The position numbers and the translations under genes are program-made. Positions 46,520 through 59,504 of a stretch of 64,000 bases of DNA are shown here, one piece after another; the first letter of the stretch is position 1, and the number at the start of each line of letters is the position of its first letter. The stretch is taken from assembly GCA_001599715.1 (NCBI GenBank), contig BCHU01000010.1, positions 186,001-250,000 on the forward strand, given 5' to 3'. Source of the DNA: Phaeotremella fagi (Eukaryota > Basidiomycota > Tremellomycetes > Tremellales > Phaeotremellaceae). The notes under the pieces were generated by a model. It had not been told where the DNA came from. It saw nothing but the letters and a program-made list of their open reading frames with translations, and did no database searches.

Positions 46520-47932
46520 ATGTCAGGAGAAGGTTTAACAAGAAGACGCGCAGCTCAATCTCCAAGTTTAGGTGGTACTTCAGGCACCTTTGATTCAACT
46601 CCAACAACCACACCTTCATCCTCTTCCAATCAATCTTCGAAACGTACAACTACAGGTACAGGTAATAACGCACCTACAAGTGCTGCCGGTGGTACAGGTG
46701 GTGCAGGTGCTGTAGAAGGTAGAGGTAAAGTCGCGTATGATCCAAGAGATTTTCAGGATGGCGGGGAAGCACAAGCCATGCCTAGATTAACTATCATGGA
46801 AGAAGTTTTGTTGTTAGGTCTAAAAGATAAACAGGTAGGTGGTGTCAGGACTGGAAACTTGGTTATACAGGCTGACTCGTCTCAGGGATATCTATCTTTC
46901 TGGAATGATAACATATCTTACGCTTTACGTGGATGTATCCTTATCGAACTCGCTCTTAGAAGAAGAATCGCCATGGTCAAAGATCCTTCACGTCGTAGAT
47001 TGGCTTTAGCAGATCGATTGATTGAAGTGATAGATGAAAGACAAACCGGTGAAACTATCTTGGATGAAGCTTTAAAGATGATGAAGAGTAGTGAGAAATA
47101 CGGTACAGGTGCATGGGTGGATTTAATGAGTGGTAGGTATTCAAATCACGCGACATCGTCACCTTTACTCACGAGTCTACAGGTGAAACATGGAACGTGA
47201 TGAAGATCGGGTATCAACTTAAACAAGTCAGAGAAAGACTCGCCAAAGGACTAGTCGATAAAGGTATCTTACGTACCGAAAAACGAAATTTCCTTTTATT
47301 CGACATGGCAACTCATCCAATTGCCGATGTCAACGCTAAAGAAGATGTACTTCGTCGTTGTTTAGCTCTGTTGACTGCAAAAACAGCAGCGGTACCACCT
47401 CAAGCTCTACAAAAGGAAAACGTCAAATACCGACACATGCGAGCCGTAGTCTTGGTCTGTGCAGGTAAGCCCAAGCTGTCGTGATCCGAACGCCCTCAGC
47501 TGATAAGAGATAAAAAAACAGCCTACGCATCGAACGTACTTGAAAACGCCTTACAGAGATTATCATACGATTCAAGAGAAGCTGCCTTTGGTAGATGCGA
47601 CGATATACTCGCGGAATTCTGTACATGGCCATTCGGACAAGGAACTTCAGCATCAGCAGGACCAGTAGCTATCGGGTCTGGATCAGTTAGAAAAAGGGAA
47701 GGTGGAAGTAACGGAGCAGGTCGGGAGAGCGTTCAAGAATTAGTCAGAGAAGTTAGAAAAGAAATGGCACCTCCTTCTAGTGCTGGTTCAGGTGGTGGAA
47801 GTGAGGATCAAGAGGAATTATGTTTCGAAGTCGTTGCTACGGTTTTAGAAATTTTCGGTAGAATGGATAGTTTGGTAGGTGTCGTGTTTCAACTACGAAA
47901 CGAGCAAAGATACTGACCATCATCAGCTGTGA
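46520..47932 (+). CDS. VPS74: Golgi PI4P-binding protein Vps74/GOLPH3
   Basis: This is a peripheral Golgi protein that binds PI4P and sorts glycosyltransferases into COPI vesicles. ATG 46520 gives MSGEGLTRRRAAQSPSLGG; the RRR cluster is the conserved N-terminal coatomer-binding feature. After a Ser/Thr/Gly-rich linker the GPP34 domain begins at PRLTIMEEVLLLGLKDKQ and continues GYLSFWNDNISYALRGCILI, ELALRRRIAM, LIEVIDERQTGETILDEAL, then WVDLMSGETWNVMKIGYQLK. LRTEKRNFLLFDMATHPIAD holds the PI4P-pocket region. A final intron leaves a two-codon last exon, so the product ends RMDSLL, as in yeast Vps74. An extra Gly/Ser-rich insert lies near 47650-47810. About 390 residues. Confidence 0.94.
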
Positions 47933-48681
47933 TCATCAACATCTTTTATTTACAACAACATAACGTCCATATACCCCTCAATCCACTAACTGATCTCTCT
48001 ATTCCTCACAAGAGAACGTCCCGAAAAAAACGAACCACGACTACAGTAACCTTTCTTTTCCATATTGTTTTAGAATTTCTTTATTTATCTTCTTTCCAAC
48101 CCAAGAAACCCGTTGTCAACAAATTTGACTTTTGACTTGTTTTACTCGTTCTTATTATTTCTTTTCCTTTTGGATCATCATCATATGTAAAAAATTGTTT
48201 GATGAAAAGATGCATATTATTTCGGTATCGTTGATGAATGGGGGAAGCTGTTTGAGGTTTTAATTATGCGTTTTGATCGACCGTCAAAGTATGATCGTGG
48301 CTCATACTTGTCCGAGTAGATATCATTTGGTTCGTCGAGTTTCGTCCAATGCTAAATAGATGTGGGGCTTTTCACTAGTACGATTCACTCCACATTTTAG
48401 TATGACTTAGACTTATAATGCTACGAGGCAGAAAGGCACAAGACACCGCGATTTAATTGAGATAATCATAAAAATTCATTCAATCTATCTGATTCTGATA
48501 TTCGTACAACCCAAAAAAAATAGTATAAAAAGAAGAGAAAGAGAAAAACTACCAAAAAAATGTCCTGTAGAAAAAAGCAAATTGTCCAATTTTCAAGCCT
48601 AGAACGATCAAGTACAGCCCCCAAAAAGATGAAATGACCAAATGCCGGTTCTAATTGATTTTTTGAAGTTATCGAAAGTAT
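47933..48681. other. Convergent 3' region VPS74 / Zn2Cys6 factor
   Basis: This is an AT-rich 749-bp spacer with T-rich sequence at 48040-48200 and A-rich sequence at 48510-48570. It probably holds long 3' UTRs of both genes. No coding sequence is seen. Confidence 0.45.
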
Positions 48682-49998
48682 CTAGTATTGAGGGAAGTAT
48701 TCTTCAGACATGAGTTGAGGGGTGTGGTATAATTCCATTTCGGGGATTTGCATCCCGATACCCAAACCGACCATTGGCATCTGCATCGTCATCTGAGATT
48801 GATCTTTTTGATAAGTCGTCAATTCAGGTGCCAAAGTTGGTGAATAAGTCGATTGACATAATGGAGAAGGTGAGTAGAGGAAAGGGGTTGGTGTGTAAGT
48901 TGGCATTGAGGGTGTTGAATACATGTTTGGAGTGTAGTAAGTTGACATTGGAGTGTCGGGTGGTGAGATTGATTGAACACCGTTGTTAGTGTATTGGTGT
49001 TTAGTCATTGAAATTGGAGTTTGGGGGTTTGGAGCGAGATAAGACGCTGTTGACCATTGGTTCTCGTTCGATTCGACTGAGGGTGATCGACTGTGACTTG
49101 GTGTCATTGGATCAACGCTCATCGAGTAATCTGGTTGAATGAAAATTTGGGGTGCAACCATTTGTGGCGTGTTAATCTGGATTTGAGGTTGTTGTTGTTG
49201 AACTGGCATTTGGACCTGTTGAACAGGAACTGGAACCGAGTTATCGTAGTAAACACCGTTGGAAACGTTGACTTCAACTGGTGATGGTTGTGAATAAGTC
49301 ATTTGAGGTTGTTCGAGAACCGATGGGAAAGCTCTGAGTGGAGTCAATGGAGCAACCGTTGGAACTGGTGGAGCAGAAGACCAATTGTTGTACATCCAAG
49401 AAGCTGATTCAAACATAGCTGGCGAATGAAGAGCAGGTGCAGCTGGTGGTGTGAAAGGAGTCATTCCAAAGTTTGGTGTAGAACTTGAACGTCTGTGACC
49501 AAGATGAGAGGCTCTCATTGGGAGTGGTGCCATTGGTGTTGCGGTGTATGGAACATCGAAAACTGGTGTATCGACGAAATAAGGTGAATAACTCGTCATG
49601 GGTGATGATGAATATTTAGCGTTGGCTTTGGCAGCTTTAGCAAGAGCTTTTTTCTCTCTGGTGGCTTTGTTGACCTCTTCTGGAACTGGGGTGTAGTCAC
49701 AAACTCGATGAGCTCGTGTACAGTTTCTACATGGTGATGAACCGCAACATCTAATTTTTCTAAAAGATTATCGTCAGTTATGAATATATCTCGGAGGTGG
49801 CTGGACATACCTGTGACGACAGTATTGACAAGCCATGGAGATTCTTTGACGACGACTGTGAGTAGTTGAAGACTCTGAAGCTGGGAAGGATGAGATACCG
49901 AAAGCCTCCATCGCCTCGATAGGCGTGGTAGGGGCTTCTGGTGAGGCAGAAGATGACCCTTGAGTGAGGACAGATGGTGATGAGTGATTAGAGTTCAT
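48682..49998 (-). CDS. Short Zn2Cys6 transcription factor without a fungal_trans domain
   Basis: This is a probable DNA-binding regulator. ATG 49998 opens MNSNHSSPSVLTQGSSS; exons 49998-about 49810 and about 49761-48682 give roughly 420 residues. The cluster is canonical: CQYCRHRKIRC, then CGSSPCRNC and TRAHRVCDY, giving spacing C-x2-C-x6-C-x5-C-x2-C-x6-C plus an extra Cys after Cys3. The intron splits it after RH. A basic linker follows (NKATREKKALAKAAKANAKY). The remaining ~300 residues are Pro/Ser/Thr/Gln/Tyr-rich and probably an activation domain; no PF04082-like region is seen. It has by far the longest upstream gene-free region in the window (3.8 kb), typical of heavily regulated developmental factors. 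Confidence 0.85.
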
Positions 49999-52900
49999 TG
50001 TGAAGCGAGTGGTAACGAGAAGAGGGTAAGTGGTAGCGATGAGATGGCTGTTGGTAGTGAGGATGGCTGGTGGTAGAGGTTGAGTAGTATGAGAGTGAAG
50101 AAGTTTGTTTGAGAAGGTTTTAGAAATCGGGAGAGGCGGGAGATTTTTATGGGAGATGGGAAGAAGGCGGGTCAGTATATATATATACGTTTTTCTGTAA
50201 AAAATGAATCGATGTGTCGGAATAGATTGATTTGGACGGGAGCGGAAGGTGTTAACTGAATCAAGGGTATTGAGTAGTAACCATTACCTATTCTATAGGT
50301 TTTGGAATGTCGTTGATCGCTAGCGCATGAAACGGGACTGGAAAAAGTGCGAAGGCGTTCTGACTAGAGACGATCACGAAAAGAAATAATGTCTCGGTTG
50401 AACACCTAAAAATGTCTGAGTCGGATGTAACGTTCTAAGATAAAAGGCTAGTGAGAGGTGAGGAGTGTCTACGTTGGTAAGGTCCAGAGGAATCTCGTAC
50501 AGTGCGAGAAGAGGACGGTTTCGACCCTAATTATGAATTGAATCAATGAGAATGATCAGAGACATAGGTTCAAGTGAAAGTGGAATAGAGGTGATCGCCT
50601 GTGAGGATCCAAACTGAGACAAGAAAATTAATCATACAGTACATCATCAATAAATCAGGGTATCACGAGAACCGGGTACGGTACGGGAACGGAAAGTCGT
50701 ACACAGGGAAGTAAGGAAGTAAAGGGTTCAAACAAACACCGGACAAGGTATAGAAGTCTAAAGGTAAGAGAGGAGAATGAGACAGTCGATCTTCGTACGG
50801 TTCACTTAAGGGTGGAGTCGATTTAATATCGTATGTTTAATTTTTAAATTATAACCGGGAAGAGGGAAAAGGGCCAAGCAGGTTTACGTGACTACCCAGT
50901 CACCCCCGGGAGAGATTTTAGTAAGAACCAAGTGCGGAAGGACGTAAACGTCGAATGTCTCAGATTTTGAGATCCAGAAATACGTAAATCTTCAGACTAA
51001 AGTTCTAGAATCGATCGTTAATTCAGGGTTGAAGTGTTGATCGGAAAGGCGTAAGAAAGGAACCGGATGGTACCTGACAGTAACCCTAACTCGTAAAGCC
51101 TGTTCCTACTCCATTCAGTAATTTCTTTTTAGTTACTCCGATCTTCTTTCTTCTTCGTGTACCTGATAACGAGAATTTAGGCCGGTTTGGTTTAATGAGG
51201 CGTTTTGACTATTTTCTCATTCCTGCAAACGAAGCTCAAGCGCTCCACCAAAGTACGTGCGTGGTAGTCACTTGGTAGGTACTGTAGGTGTTATAGCTGT
51301 GTGTAACCACATGGAAACGATGTAACAGGTTACATAAACTGTAGTCGACAGCCCTCCGATTCAAAAATCACCTGAGACTTTGGACAACGCATACATCGTA
51401 TACATGGGGATAATGACATACCACCTCCGAAGCTAAAACTGATTCAAATTTTACACATTAACTGCGTAGAATCATGCGTACAATTTACGGATTAAAGCGT
51501 TAATCACTTCATCTAAGACATTTCATCACCCAAGGAGAAAGTACAAATTCGATACAAAGAGCTCCTATCGAACGACATACATCATTGACCCTAGAAAATT
51601 CATTTAATTATTGTAAACATAAAGTCAAAAGACATGTAACGGTTTAGAGTGTAACGCTCCGAAGGTTCCTTGTAACTTAGTCTTTTTTAGTCATAACGTA
51701 AGTCCGGTGCAGGGTTTGGATCCGTTGCGGGATCGGTAGTTTACATACAACACTCTTGGACCCCAAATAGTCTGTCATGTCTATGAAAAATGAGAATGAT
51801 AAGTTGCTGAAAATAAATTGCATACACACGTAAAAGGTGGAGTAAGCTATAGTAGTAAGAAACCACCCCAACAAGAAGCGTATGACTAGCATGAGATGTA
51901 ATCCAATCATCAGACCCAAAAATAGATAAACATCACAAGACTATGGAAGATGTAAATCAATAATGGAGTGCGAGTAAAATCTGCTTGTCAGGTCTTGGCA
52001 AACGAACTTAGCATCGTTACGACAGTTTACGTCTTGCGGAGCCGTCCTCTCGGCAACTTTTCTCACGAGGTACAGAAGAAAGATGTTGTAATTTTCATTT
52101 AGGAACAAGTTACATTGTTTTTTTTTTTTATTCTTTTTCTCGTCGTCATTTGAATGACGAGCAGATTATGCAACAGAAGGTTCCCGAAGGAACGAACGAA
52201 CGGTTAGTATCGACGAATGATTGTTTTTGTTGTCCTCTCGAATCAAAAGAGATCTTTGGACTATCACACCTCCCACTCATCTTCAAGTGGTGTTTGGCGT
52301 TAGAAAAAAAACAACAACCGAACAATGAAGATCATAGAGATCTACAAACGTTCGAGACTTTTCGAAACAAACAGCCAAAAGCCATTCGGGTTCTGATCTA
52401 CCTAAAAGCCCAAAAAGGTGAAAAAGTCTGTACAGTAACCAAACGGATGATAGGATAAGATGGATGTACCGGTACGCCACGCCGTCCCGCTATACGATTC
52501 TTTTTATCAGCGGGTAGATATCAGCGAAGAAGAATTATTTTTGTTCCTGAAGAAAGGAAAAAAAATTTAGTGTAGAAGAAAAAAGTAATGTTCTGTTCGA
52601 TTGGTTCGTCATTGCTGTAAGGAGTGCGGATGTCTTGTTTGCCAGATAGTTAGCTTAGGAAACGGGGGTTAGGAGGGTGGTAGCAACGATGTTGCAAGAA
52701 TGGGGCGGAATCAGATCTTCGTCTTCGGTTACGAGTACTTGTGTGTATGTGTGTTGGTATGTGTGTGTGTGCGTTATTATTTTGTTTTCGCACTAACACT
52801 AAACGTTAAAAAACGTAGAGATTTGTACGTGGGATCTTTCTTACGTTTGAAGAACGTCATGCTGAGTACGCGCGTCATGTGGTATTCTATTTTCTATTCA

Positions 52901-53831
52901 TCTTGTTAAAACGAAAGTAACGTACTGTAAAAGATGAATTCATAGTATCAACGTCTGACGTCCAAACATGTACAAGGTAACAGAATGCCACAACCAATCC
53001 AAAAGGTCCAGACCAGCCTTCTCCGAAAAGATCTCCCAAAATCCCAAAAAGCAAATCCCAATCAAATCCCCAGGAAACAGAATATGAACCGGACCCTTAA
53101 ATCTGGGAATACGTTATCGTCCTTCTTTGCTTGGTACCTTTCACCCGTATCCTGAGAGGGTCATGTCCTGAATTAGAAAACAGGTTAGTTAATCCCATGC
53201 ATTCATTATGTCTCACTGAACCTGTGATCGTCTGAAGCATCGATGCGAGAAATGGAATGAAGATCGCCGCTAAAATTGGAACTCACTGGGCCTTTCATTG
53301 AGCATGCATAGTGAATTGGTTTCACTTTGAAATATCACCCGAGTTTACCGGATACTAAAAATTGAGTTGGACCAGTTTATGATATCATCGTGACCGAACG
53401 AATCTAATTTTTCATGCACCGCTTCGTAACAGCATCTTACAGTACACTAGTTCGATGAGTGAAACAAGTTGTTCATTGGAGTGTTAGTCTCTTGGAGTAG
53501 CATTTTCAATCTAGTCTAAGATCTAAGTGAGACAGATTTGTGCTGAGATGAATGACGTAGAGTTCGGGTTTTGTTTCTGTGTTGGACAGGTCACAGAGAT
53601 CGCAGTTTCAGTAGGCGTCTCCAACGGAATGGATCATGATGATGGTTCGAGTTCATTTCAGAAGATCCATGATCATATCTGATTCCAATGAAGCAGGTGG
53701 ATGGAATTCACGCAGAAGATGCGAATCAGCGACACTAAACTGCATCGTTAAAACTGTGGTTCATAGATAATATTCAAGCGTATGAACAAAGTATATGACT
53801 ATGTCGTACCAACTACGTTCCCTCCTACCCT
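49999..53831. promoter_or_regulatory. 3.8-kb gene-free region upstream of the Zn2Cys6 factor
   Basis: No convincing gene. A TATATATATATAC tract at about 50176-50188 lies 180 bp before the factor's start. The rest has many short frames without family resemblance. The longest ATG frame (52168-52458) is preceded by a small perfect hairpin, CGTCAT-TTGA-ATGACG (about 52144-52159), after a T10 run. It also holds a TGTGTGTGTG stretch near 52755-52772 and several CGTAC-rich segments. It may contain a long 5' leader, enhancers or a non-coding RNA. The left 1-2 kb is the most likely promoter; the far right is the 3' flank of MKT1. Confidence 0.5.
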
Positions 53832-56518
53832 CTAAGGTCGCATTGGCTTCAACCATTTATCAGCTTTCTCAAATTGTTCAATGACATGTGCTTGGATGAC
53901 TGAATTGTTGATATTCGGATTAGGTCCCTGTTCAACTTTCAAACAACGTATAGCGACCATAATCTGTGATACGATTATCAACAAAAGCAATTCGTTTTCG
54001 TCAGGTTGTGACTCACCGAATCCCAAAATCTAAATCCACGTTCGACCTCCGCAGTGGGTGATTTAACACTTGTAAAACTTTGTTCTACAAAGCTCATAGC
54101 ATCACTTTTAGCTTTTTTAACGTTCTCTTCATCAGCGACCAAAACTTCTTCCGTTATCGTATCCCCGAAATGGAAAGTCGCAGCGTCAAGATAAGTTTTC
54201 GCTAGAATTCCAAATCCTGTGTTAACTTCTCCTTGGAACGGGAGACCTAGATTTTTATGAGTGGATGCCATGGGGAGAGGTTGATGAACTTACTGAGGGC
54301 GATATCAATATAATCATCTCTGTTACGTCTTGCGTCACCTGATAACAAAGCGTGAACTGAGATAGCTTCGAATAAATGTCGTAAAGCTTTAGAAAGTGAT
54401 CTGATGAAAGAATTGAAAACCAATAATTCTCTCGATAAAGGTCCAGCCCATTGTTGAGGCTACCAGAAATCGAAATCAGTAAATAAATCACAACCAAGAC
54501 CAATAGACCCACCCTGAAATTCAAGGGAATAACACTCAAACATCTCATGATCAACAGCGTACTACTTTGATCCTCATCCGAACCGAAACTTGGACCACCA
54601 GATAGAGTCGGTGCATCAGGTCCACCCCATTTGTTACCATGTACAACGCCAGCTCGTAAAAGTTCAAGAATGAGATATAAAGATTCTTGGAATTTATCGT
54701 TGACCCTTGAACTGACACAAGCGGCGTGTAGGGCTTTACCCATGAGTGTTTGTGAGTGATTAGCTGTAACGAAACTAGGTCGTGCGTTAGTAATCAACCC
54801 AATTTAGATATCACTCACCCCCTGACATCCAAAAATCTCCAAATGATGTTGGCAACGATTTCGTCCTTCTTTTCAAGAGTTTTCGAAGATTTGTCACGTC
54901 GAGTTCTAGCAGCTAATTTTTCTTCGACCAAAGCCCCAATACATAATTTGATATCTATAGTAGACGACTACAGGGATTTAGTTCAAACGTAATAACACTG
55001 GACACTGGACTCACGTTTTGTCTACGAAGTTCCTCATCAACTATGTAACCTGGTACGATCCATGTTGAACATTTCTCGACTAACGATTGGGTCATAGGAT
55101 CAGCGAATGGAACTGCGGCACCCGAAATTGGTGCATAAGGTGGATCAAAGTAGTAATGTGATCCCTATCAAGTGTCAACAAAACATAAATCCACTTCAAC
55201 TTACGACACGTTTTTGTTTCCACTGAGGATGAAGTGAAGACGCCAACAAAGCCAACGTCGTACATCTAGGCGCAGTATGACCTTCCGTAATGACGTCCTT
55301 GATGAATCTTTTGTAATCATATGAATCGGCCAGTGGTTGAGATTCGATAATCATCCCACTAGTCAACCAACCGATCAACTGAGGACTGATCAAACCTCTA
55401 CAAATATGGAAATAAATCTCGTCAGGTAATCTGAGTGAAAAGATTTCTTCTAGATCCGCAGGAACGTCGTTGGGATTAACGACTTGAGTTGGGGTAGGTT
55501 GTTGAACCAAAGGTAAAGGTAAACAACTACCGTCTGTCGTTAGGATCAAAGAATATTTAATAGCCAATCTAGATCTCATAAAGATATCACCGTAATTGAT
55601 AGATTTAACAGCTGGACTCTCTCTCCAAGTTTGACAGGCTTGAATACCAGATTTATAATGTTTGACTAAATCAATGACGTTCTTGAAGATGAAACTGTCA
55701 GCGACAGCTGGGAAAGTTCGACAGAATTCACAACCAGCCAATAAACCCAGATCGAGAAATTGGTCAGGTGTCATGGAGAGATCAGCGAGGACTTTTGGTT
55801 TATCGACGAAAATGAAATTTCCGGAATTGAAATCAATGGTGGTGATGACTTTATCGACTGGCCAGAGGAGGGCTTCAGTTGATGAATAGATGGCGTGGAT
55901 GTAATTTTTAGGATGTCGGAGGAGGTAAGCGAGCTACATGGGATAAGTTTGATGAAGATTTTTGTTATGACACGTCCACCTACCTGACCGAATTGATGAT
56001 AAGGTGCAACGACGTATTCGACGAAACGATGTCTAAAAATCCTCAAAACCAATCTCATCACATCCTTGTAATCCGTCCAAGCGCCATTCCTAACGGTAGT
56101 CAAAGCCAAAACAGCGCGTTCAACCTGTCCATTCTCATAAAATCCCCAAGCATCATTCTTGACCTGAGTCTCCCGTTCACCGACCGGATCATGACCTTTA
56201 AGTGGTGCTCGAGAGGATAACGGTAGACCATTGAAGATGAAGACGGGTTTGATGTTTAGTCGTTCCAGGTGACGGAGATCGTTTTCGATTTTGGTGGTTA
56301 GGGCTAATGGGAGACCACCGGTTGAGGCTACCAGTGGTTCGCGGGTTTCCGGATCTGATAATAGGGTTTTAAGGTAGTGGGACGCATCTATTCCTAGTCG
56401 ACAGGAGGTTAGGGCTGTTAGAGGTGCTGAGGTTTGTAGTCGACGTTCACGGAGGTAGGCTGTGGAGTTAGATTGAGTCTTGGGGTGGGTACGTACGATC
56501 AAAACCTCTTATACCCAT
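53832..56518 (-). CDS. MKT1: Post-transcriptional regulator Mkt1 (XPG-nuclease-like)
   Basis: In yeast Mkt1 works with Pbp1 in mRNA-level control, in the cytoplasm. ATG 56518 reads MGIRGFDPYLRERR after a 37-bp intron; this start with RLGIDASHYLKTLL is the Mkt1 version of the XPG N-terminal fold. Next come a glutamate-rich helix, FIFNGLPLSSR and VVAPYHQFGQLAYLL (XPG I-region). LDLGLLAGCEFCRTFP sits where nucleases have GCDY, so the active site is partly degenerate. The C-terminal half includes PLPLVQQPTPTQVV, LRLPDEIYFHICRGLISPQL and SLHPQWKQKRVGSHYYFDPP, characteristic of Mkt1. About eight introns, roughly 750 residues. It is convergent with nothing; CSN5 lies upstream on the same strand. Confidence 0.9.
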
Positions 56519-56943
56519 TGTGGGGTTGGATTAGTTGAGGGAACAAGTGAGGTGAGAGATAGGATGGATGGTGGTTTGTGATTGATCAAGAATATCGTGG
56601 GTTCCTTTCCTCCTTTCACTTTGATACCAGATTATGACCTGTTCCTTGTGAATGGAGAGGAGTCTGCTCAGAACTGGAATAGATGGGGGAGATATCTATA
56701 GATGATGAACTTGAGATAAGATATATGATGAGGATAAGATATGAAATGACAAGATATGATATGAAATTGAATTTAGTATACCAGTCTTTATATCGTGCAT
56801 CCTTGTTACTGTACGGCGGTGCGGTGGTCACTGCCACGCGACTGACCCTTAAAGTCACGTAAAGTTCTTTTACTGCTACATATATACAACCATCTACCTT
56901 ACTATCATCCCTCTATTAGACCCTACCCTGCCCACCATCAAAT
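56519..56943. other. Spacer MKT1 / CSN5
   Basis: This is a 425-bp stretch with GATATGATATGAAAT-like repeats (about 56725-56765) and a TATATATACAA tract near 56878-56888. It holds the MKT1 promoter and CSN5 3' end. No coding sequence is seen. Confidence 0.45.
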
Positions 56944-58485
56944 CTAATATCTACCCTCAGCAGCAGCTTGTGCACTTTTCATATCCAAAGCCACATTCAA
57001 AGGCGTATTAAACAATCTATCTTTTAAAACCTGAGCCACCATTCCGTTCTGAGCTTCAATCGTTATTCGTGAACTGTAAAATGGTAACGGTTATTCAACT
57101 GAACATGGTCAAGACTTAGACACCCACCTATCCTTCGCAGCTTTACTCAATTCACTCTCCTCCTCTTCAACTCCTGCAAAATCTTTGACAGCTTTCTTTC
57201 CTTTCGATTTAGATTCATCACTCGGAGTTCCACCTTCACCAATCAATTTCAATCCAGAATGAGTGTTTTGTATATTTCTCCCCGCAGAGTTGAGTTTAGC
57301 CGTCAGGTCGTTAATTTGAGAAGTTGCGTATTCTCGATTCTACTCGTATGTCAGTATGATCCTAGTCTCTACAATCGACGATGACGTGAAGTGACTTACT
57401 GAAACGATCAAACTTTGTGATAAAGTTGCTACCCAATATTTATTCCATAAAAGGTCTAACAGCTGCTCGTCCAATTTTGTTTTAAAGATCTCAACTTTGA
57501 GTGGATAATACGCGTTGGCGTGTACCCCGAAATCCTCGATTTTATCCATGGGTACTGATTGATATTGGGACGACGATGCTGAGGAGGGGGTATATCCCTG
57601 AATGTCAGAGACTTGTTTGCAATCATGACATACCTCTGGATAAGTTCTGAAAGCTCCGATCTCAACTTTCCCAGCGGAGACTGTTCTGTTTGGATCGATC
57701 TGGAGGGATGAGTCCAGCACGACATGTTGGTTACGACTCAGGGAACTCACTACGACTGCCAGATACGGATCGTTAAACTTTTGGTTATTCAGTTGAGTGT
57801 TAACATCGATACCGGACAACCAACAACCATAACCGGGATGCCTACGAGTCATCAGTAGACTCTCACACCAAACGTCAAAAGACATACGAATGATACCATC
57901 CACGCAGCATTTCACCTTTCCCCGCTTCTTGATTAGCAGTTTGGAAGCTAACCATGTATTCGAAAGCCTGCACTACGTTGAGGAGGTGTTCGATCAGAAG
58001 ACGAATCACTCACCTCGTTACCAGCGTTAACTCGAGTTTCAGTACCTTGAACAGGTAAAGCGGCTGCATCCATAATCCAAAACGTATGATCTCTAACTTT
58101 CCCGTACATTACACCCATGATTTCATAGATCCCACCGGATCTTGCGTGCGTTACCTGTGATCAGGTTTGAGGGGGTTGAACTTGAACTGATGTTACATTT
58201 GTGCTTACCATTTTTATCAAAGCCGTAGCTGATATTTTGACTGTTTGGAAGTAGTGAGGACTGAGTGATAGGATTTAGCTGGGCTGTATTGTTTATTATA
58301 TTGTCAACTCACTCCGTCTTCCATGGTGCTTGATCATCGAGTAATTTCTCCTCTTGCGACGAATACAAGAAGATTGAATCTGTTGGATCGATGGTCTAGA
58401 GGAGAGTTAGAGGGAGTGAGTACTGGTGGTATCTACTGACCTTTATCTCATTGTTCAGCTCAAAGGTCTTTTTCGCTGTGTCCAT
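56944..58485 (-). CDS. CSN5: COP9 signalosome subunit 5 (deneddylase)
   Basis: This is the catalytic zinc metalloprotease of the COP9 signalosome, removing Nedd8 from cullins. ATG 58485 gives [20 protein letters not shown], followed by [20 protein letters not shown] and [14 protein letters not shown], where the MPN+ glutamate sits in the usual EIMG position. The JAMM motif [17 protein letters not shown] is complete only after joining exons: an intron falls inside the HSH triplet, between TC and G. Later sequence includes [20 protein letters not shown] and AFRTYPE. The Ins-type loop and [13 protein letters not shown] helices follow, also as in CSN5. About seven exons give roughly 380-400 residues. 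Rpn11 is excluded by the start and [12 protein letters not shown]. Confidence 0.93.
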
Positions 58486-59504
58486 GGTGGTTGGAGTTGG
58501 TGGTCATGAATGATAGAAGTGAAGTTGATGTGGTCATTAGATCGGACGGAAGTAGAGCCACGTGTTTTGGAACTCTCCACGTGGCTTAAGTGGAGGTCAC
58601 CAATAAGGGCCACAAGGAAACGTAAGGGGATCCAAGTTCCAAGCGCACAAGGACCCACCCAGACGGACCCAAGCATTTCTTAGCGCTTAGCGTTCAGAGC
58701 AAATAAACGTAAATTAAAACTTAACTCGTAACTTATTAAGATGGGAATTCAATAAGACGCGTAGAAGGATTAGAGAGATGTTCTTGTACTAATCATAGAG
58801 AGCAGAGAGCAGAGAGACAACGAGGAGAGTACTTCTATAGCTACAGTATCTTGTCGCTGGCTGCTTCAGTCTGAGATGGAATTTAACCTTGAGTCAATTA
58901 CCTGACTTTGCAAAACCTGGACTAACAAATGTTAAGTTAGCATTCACACCCCTATTTCGTATGACTCTTTTTCACTTGAACGCCTGATAATCATATATAA
59001 CTTAGGACAACTTGTCCCCTCTTACCATCGGGTAGACTTTTAATACATCATCTTAACAGTGCAGTGCACGGATTAATCGACTCCTTCACCCCACCTCCTT
59101 TCTTATTGTCATTGTCATTGATTGACGTTGATTGTCGCATTGATCGCTGGTCGAAACGCACACTTAACACATTACACATTTGGTATCCAAGCAAACAAAA
59201 GCGTTGTTTCATCAGTGCGATTATACCGATTATACTCGTTATTGTTCTTCATTCTTTACTCTTTACTTTACTCTCTTTATTCATCGTCTGCACCTCTTCA
59301 TCCTATCATCATCAACAAGTAGGTCCTCTAAATCCTTTATAGTGTAAGTTTCACCTTCCCTTGATCATCACCAAATGTAACCTCTGACAGCGTTGACTGA
59401 TAAATCCCTAGTTCCACTAACAACCCTAACACCGCATCAGTGCAAACAACCAACTCAAACCCCCAACCCATTCACTCGTTTACTTCAACATCCATTAACC
59501 CAAC
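58486..59504. promoter_or_regulatory. 1-kb divergent promoter CSN5 / GH23 with paired E-boxes
   Basis: Near CSN5, GCCACGTG (58557-58564) and its inverse CACGTGGC (58578-58585) form a perfect inverted repeat, each arm carrying the CACGTG E-box, 19 bp apart. CCAAT follows at about 58600. Farther right are AGAGAGCAGAGAGCAGAGAG repeats (58796-58818). A leader intron before the secreted protein gene is likely (GTAAGT near 59343, TGACAG at 59390). Confidence 0.55.

Noticed and set aside
52168..52458. 96-codon ATG frame in the long intergenic region
   Set aside because: No family resemblance, irregular composition and no frame-preserving introns; kept only as a note within the region.
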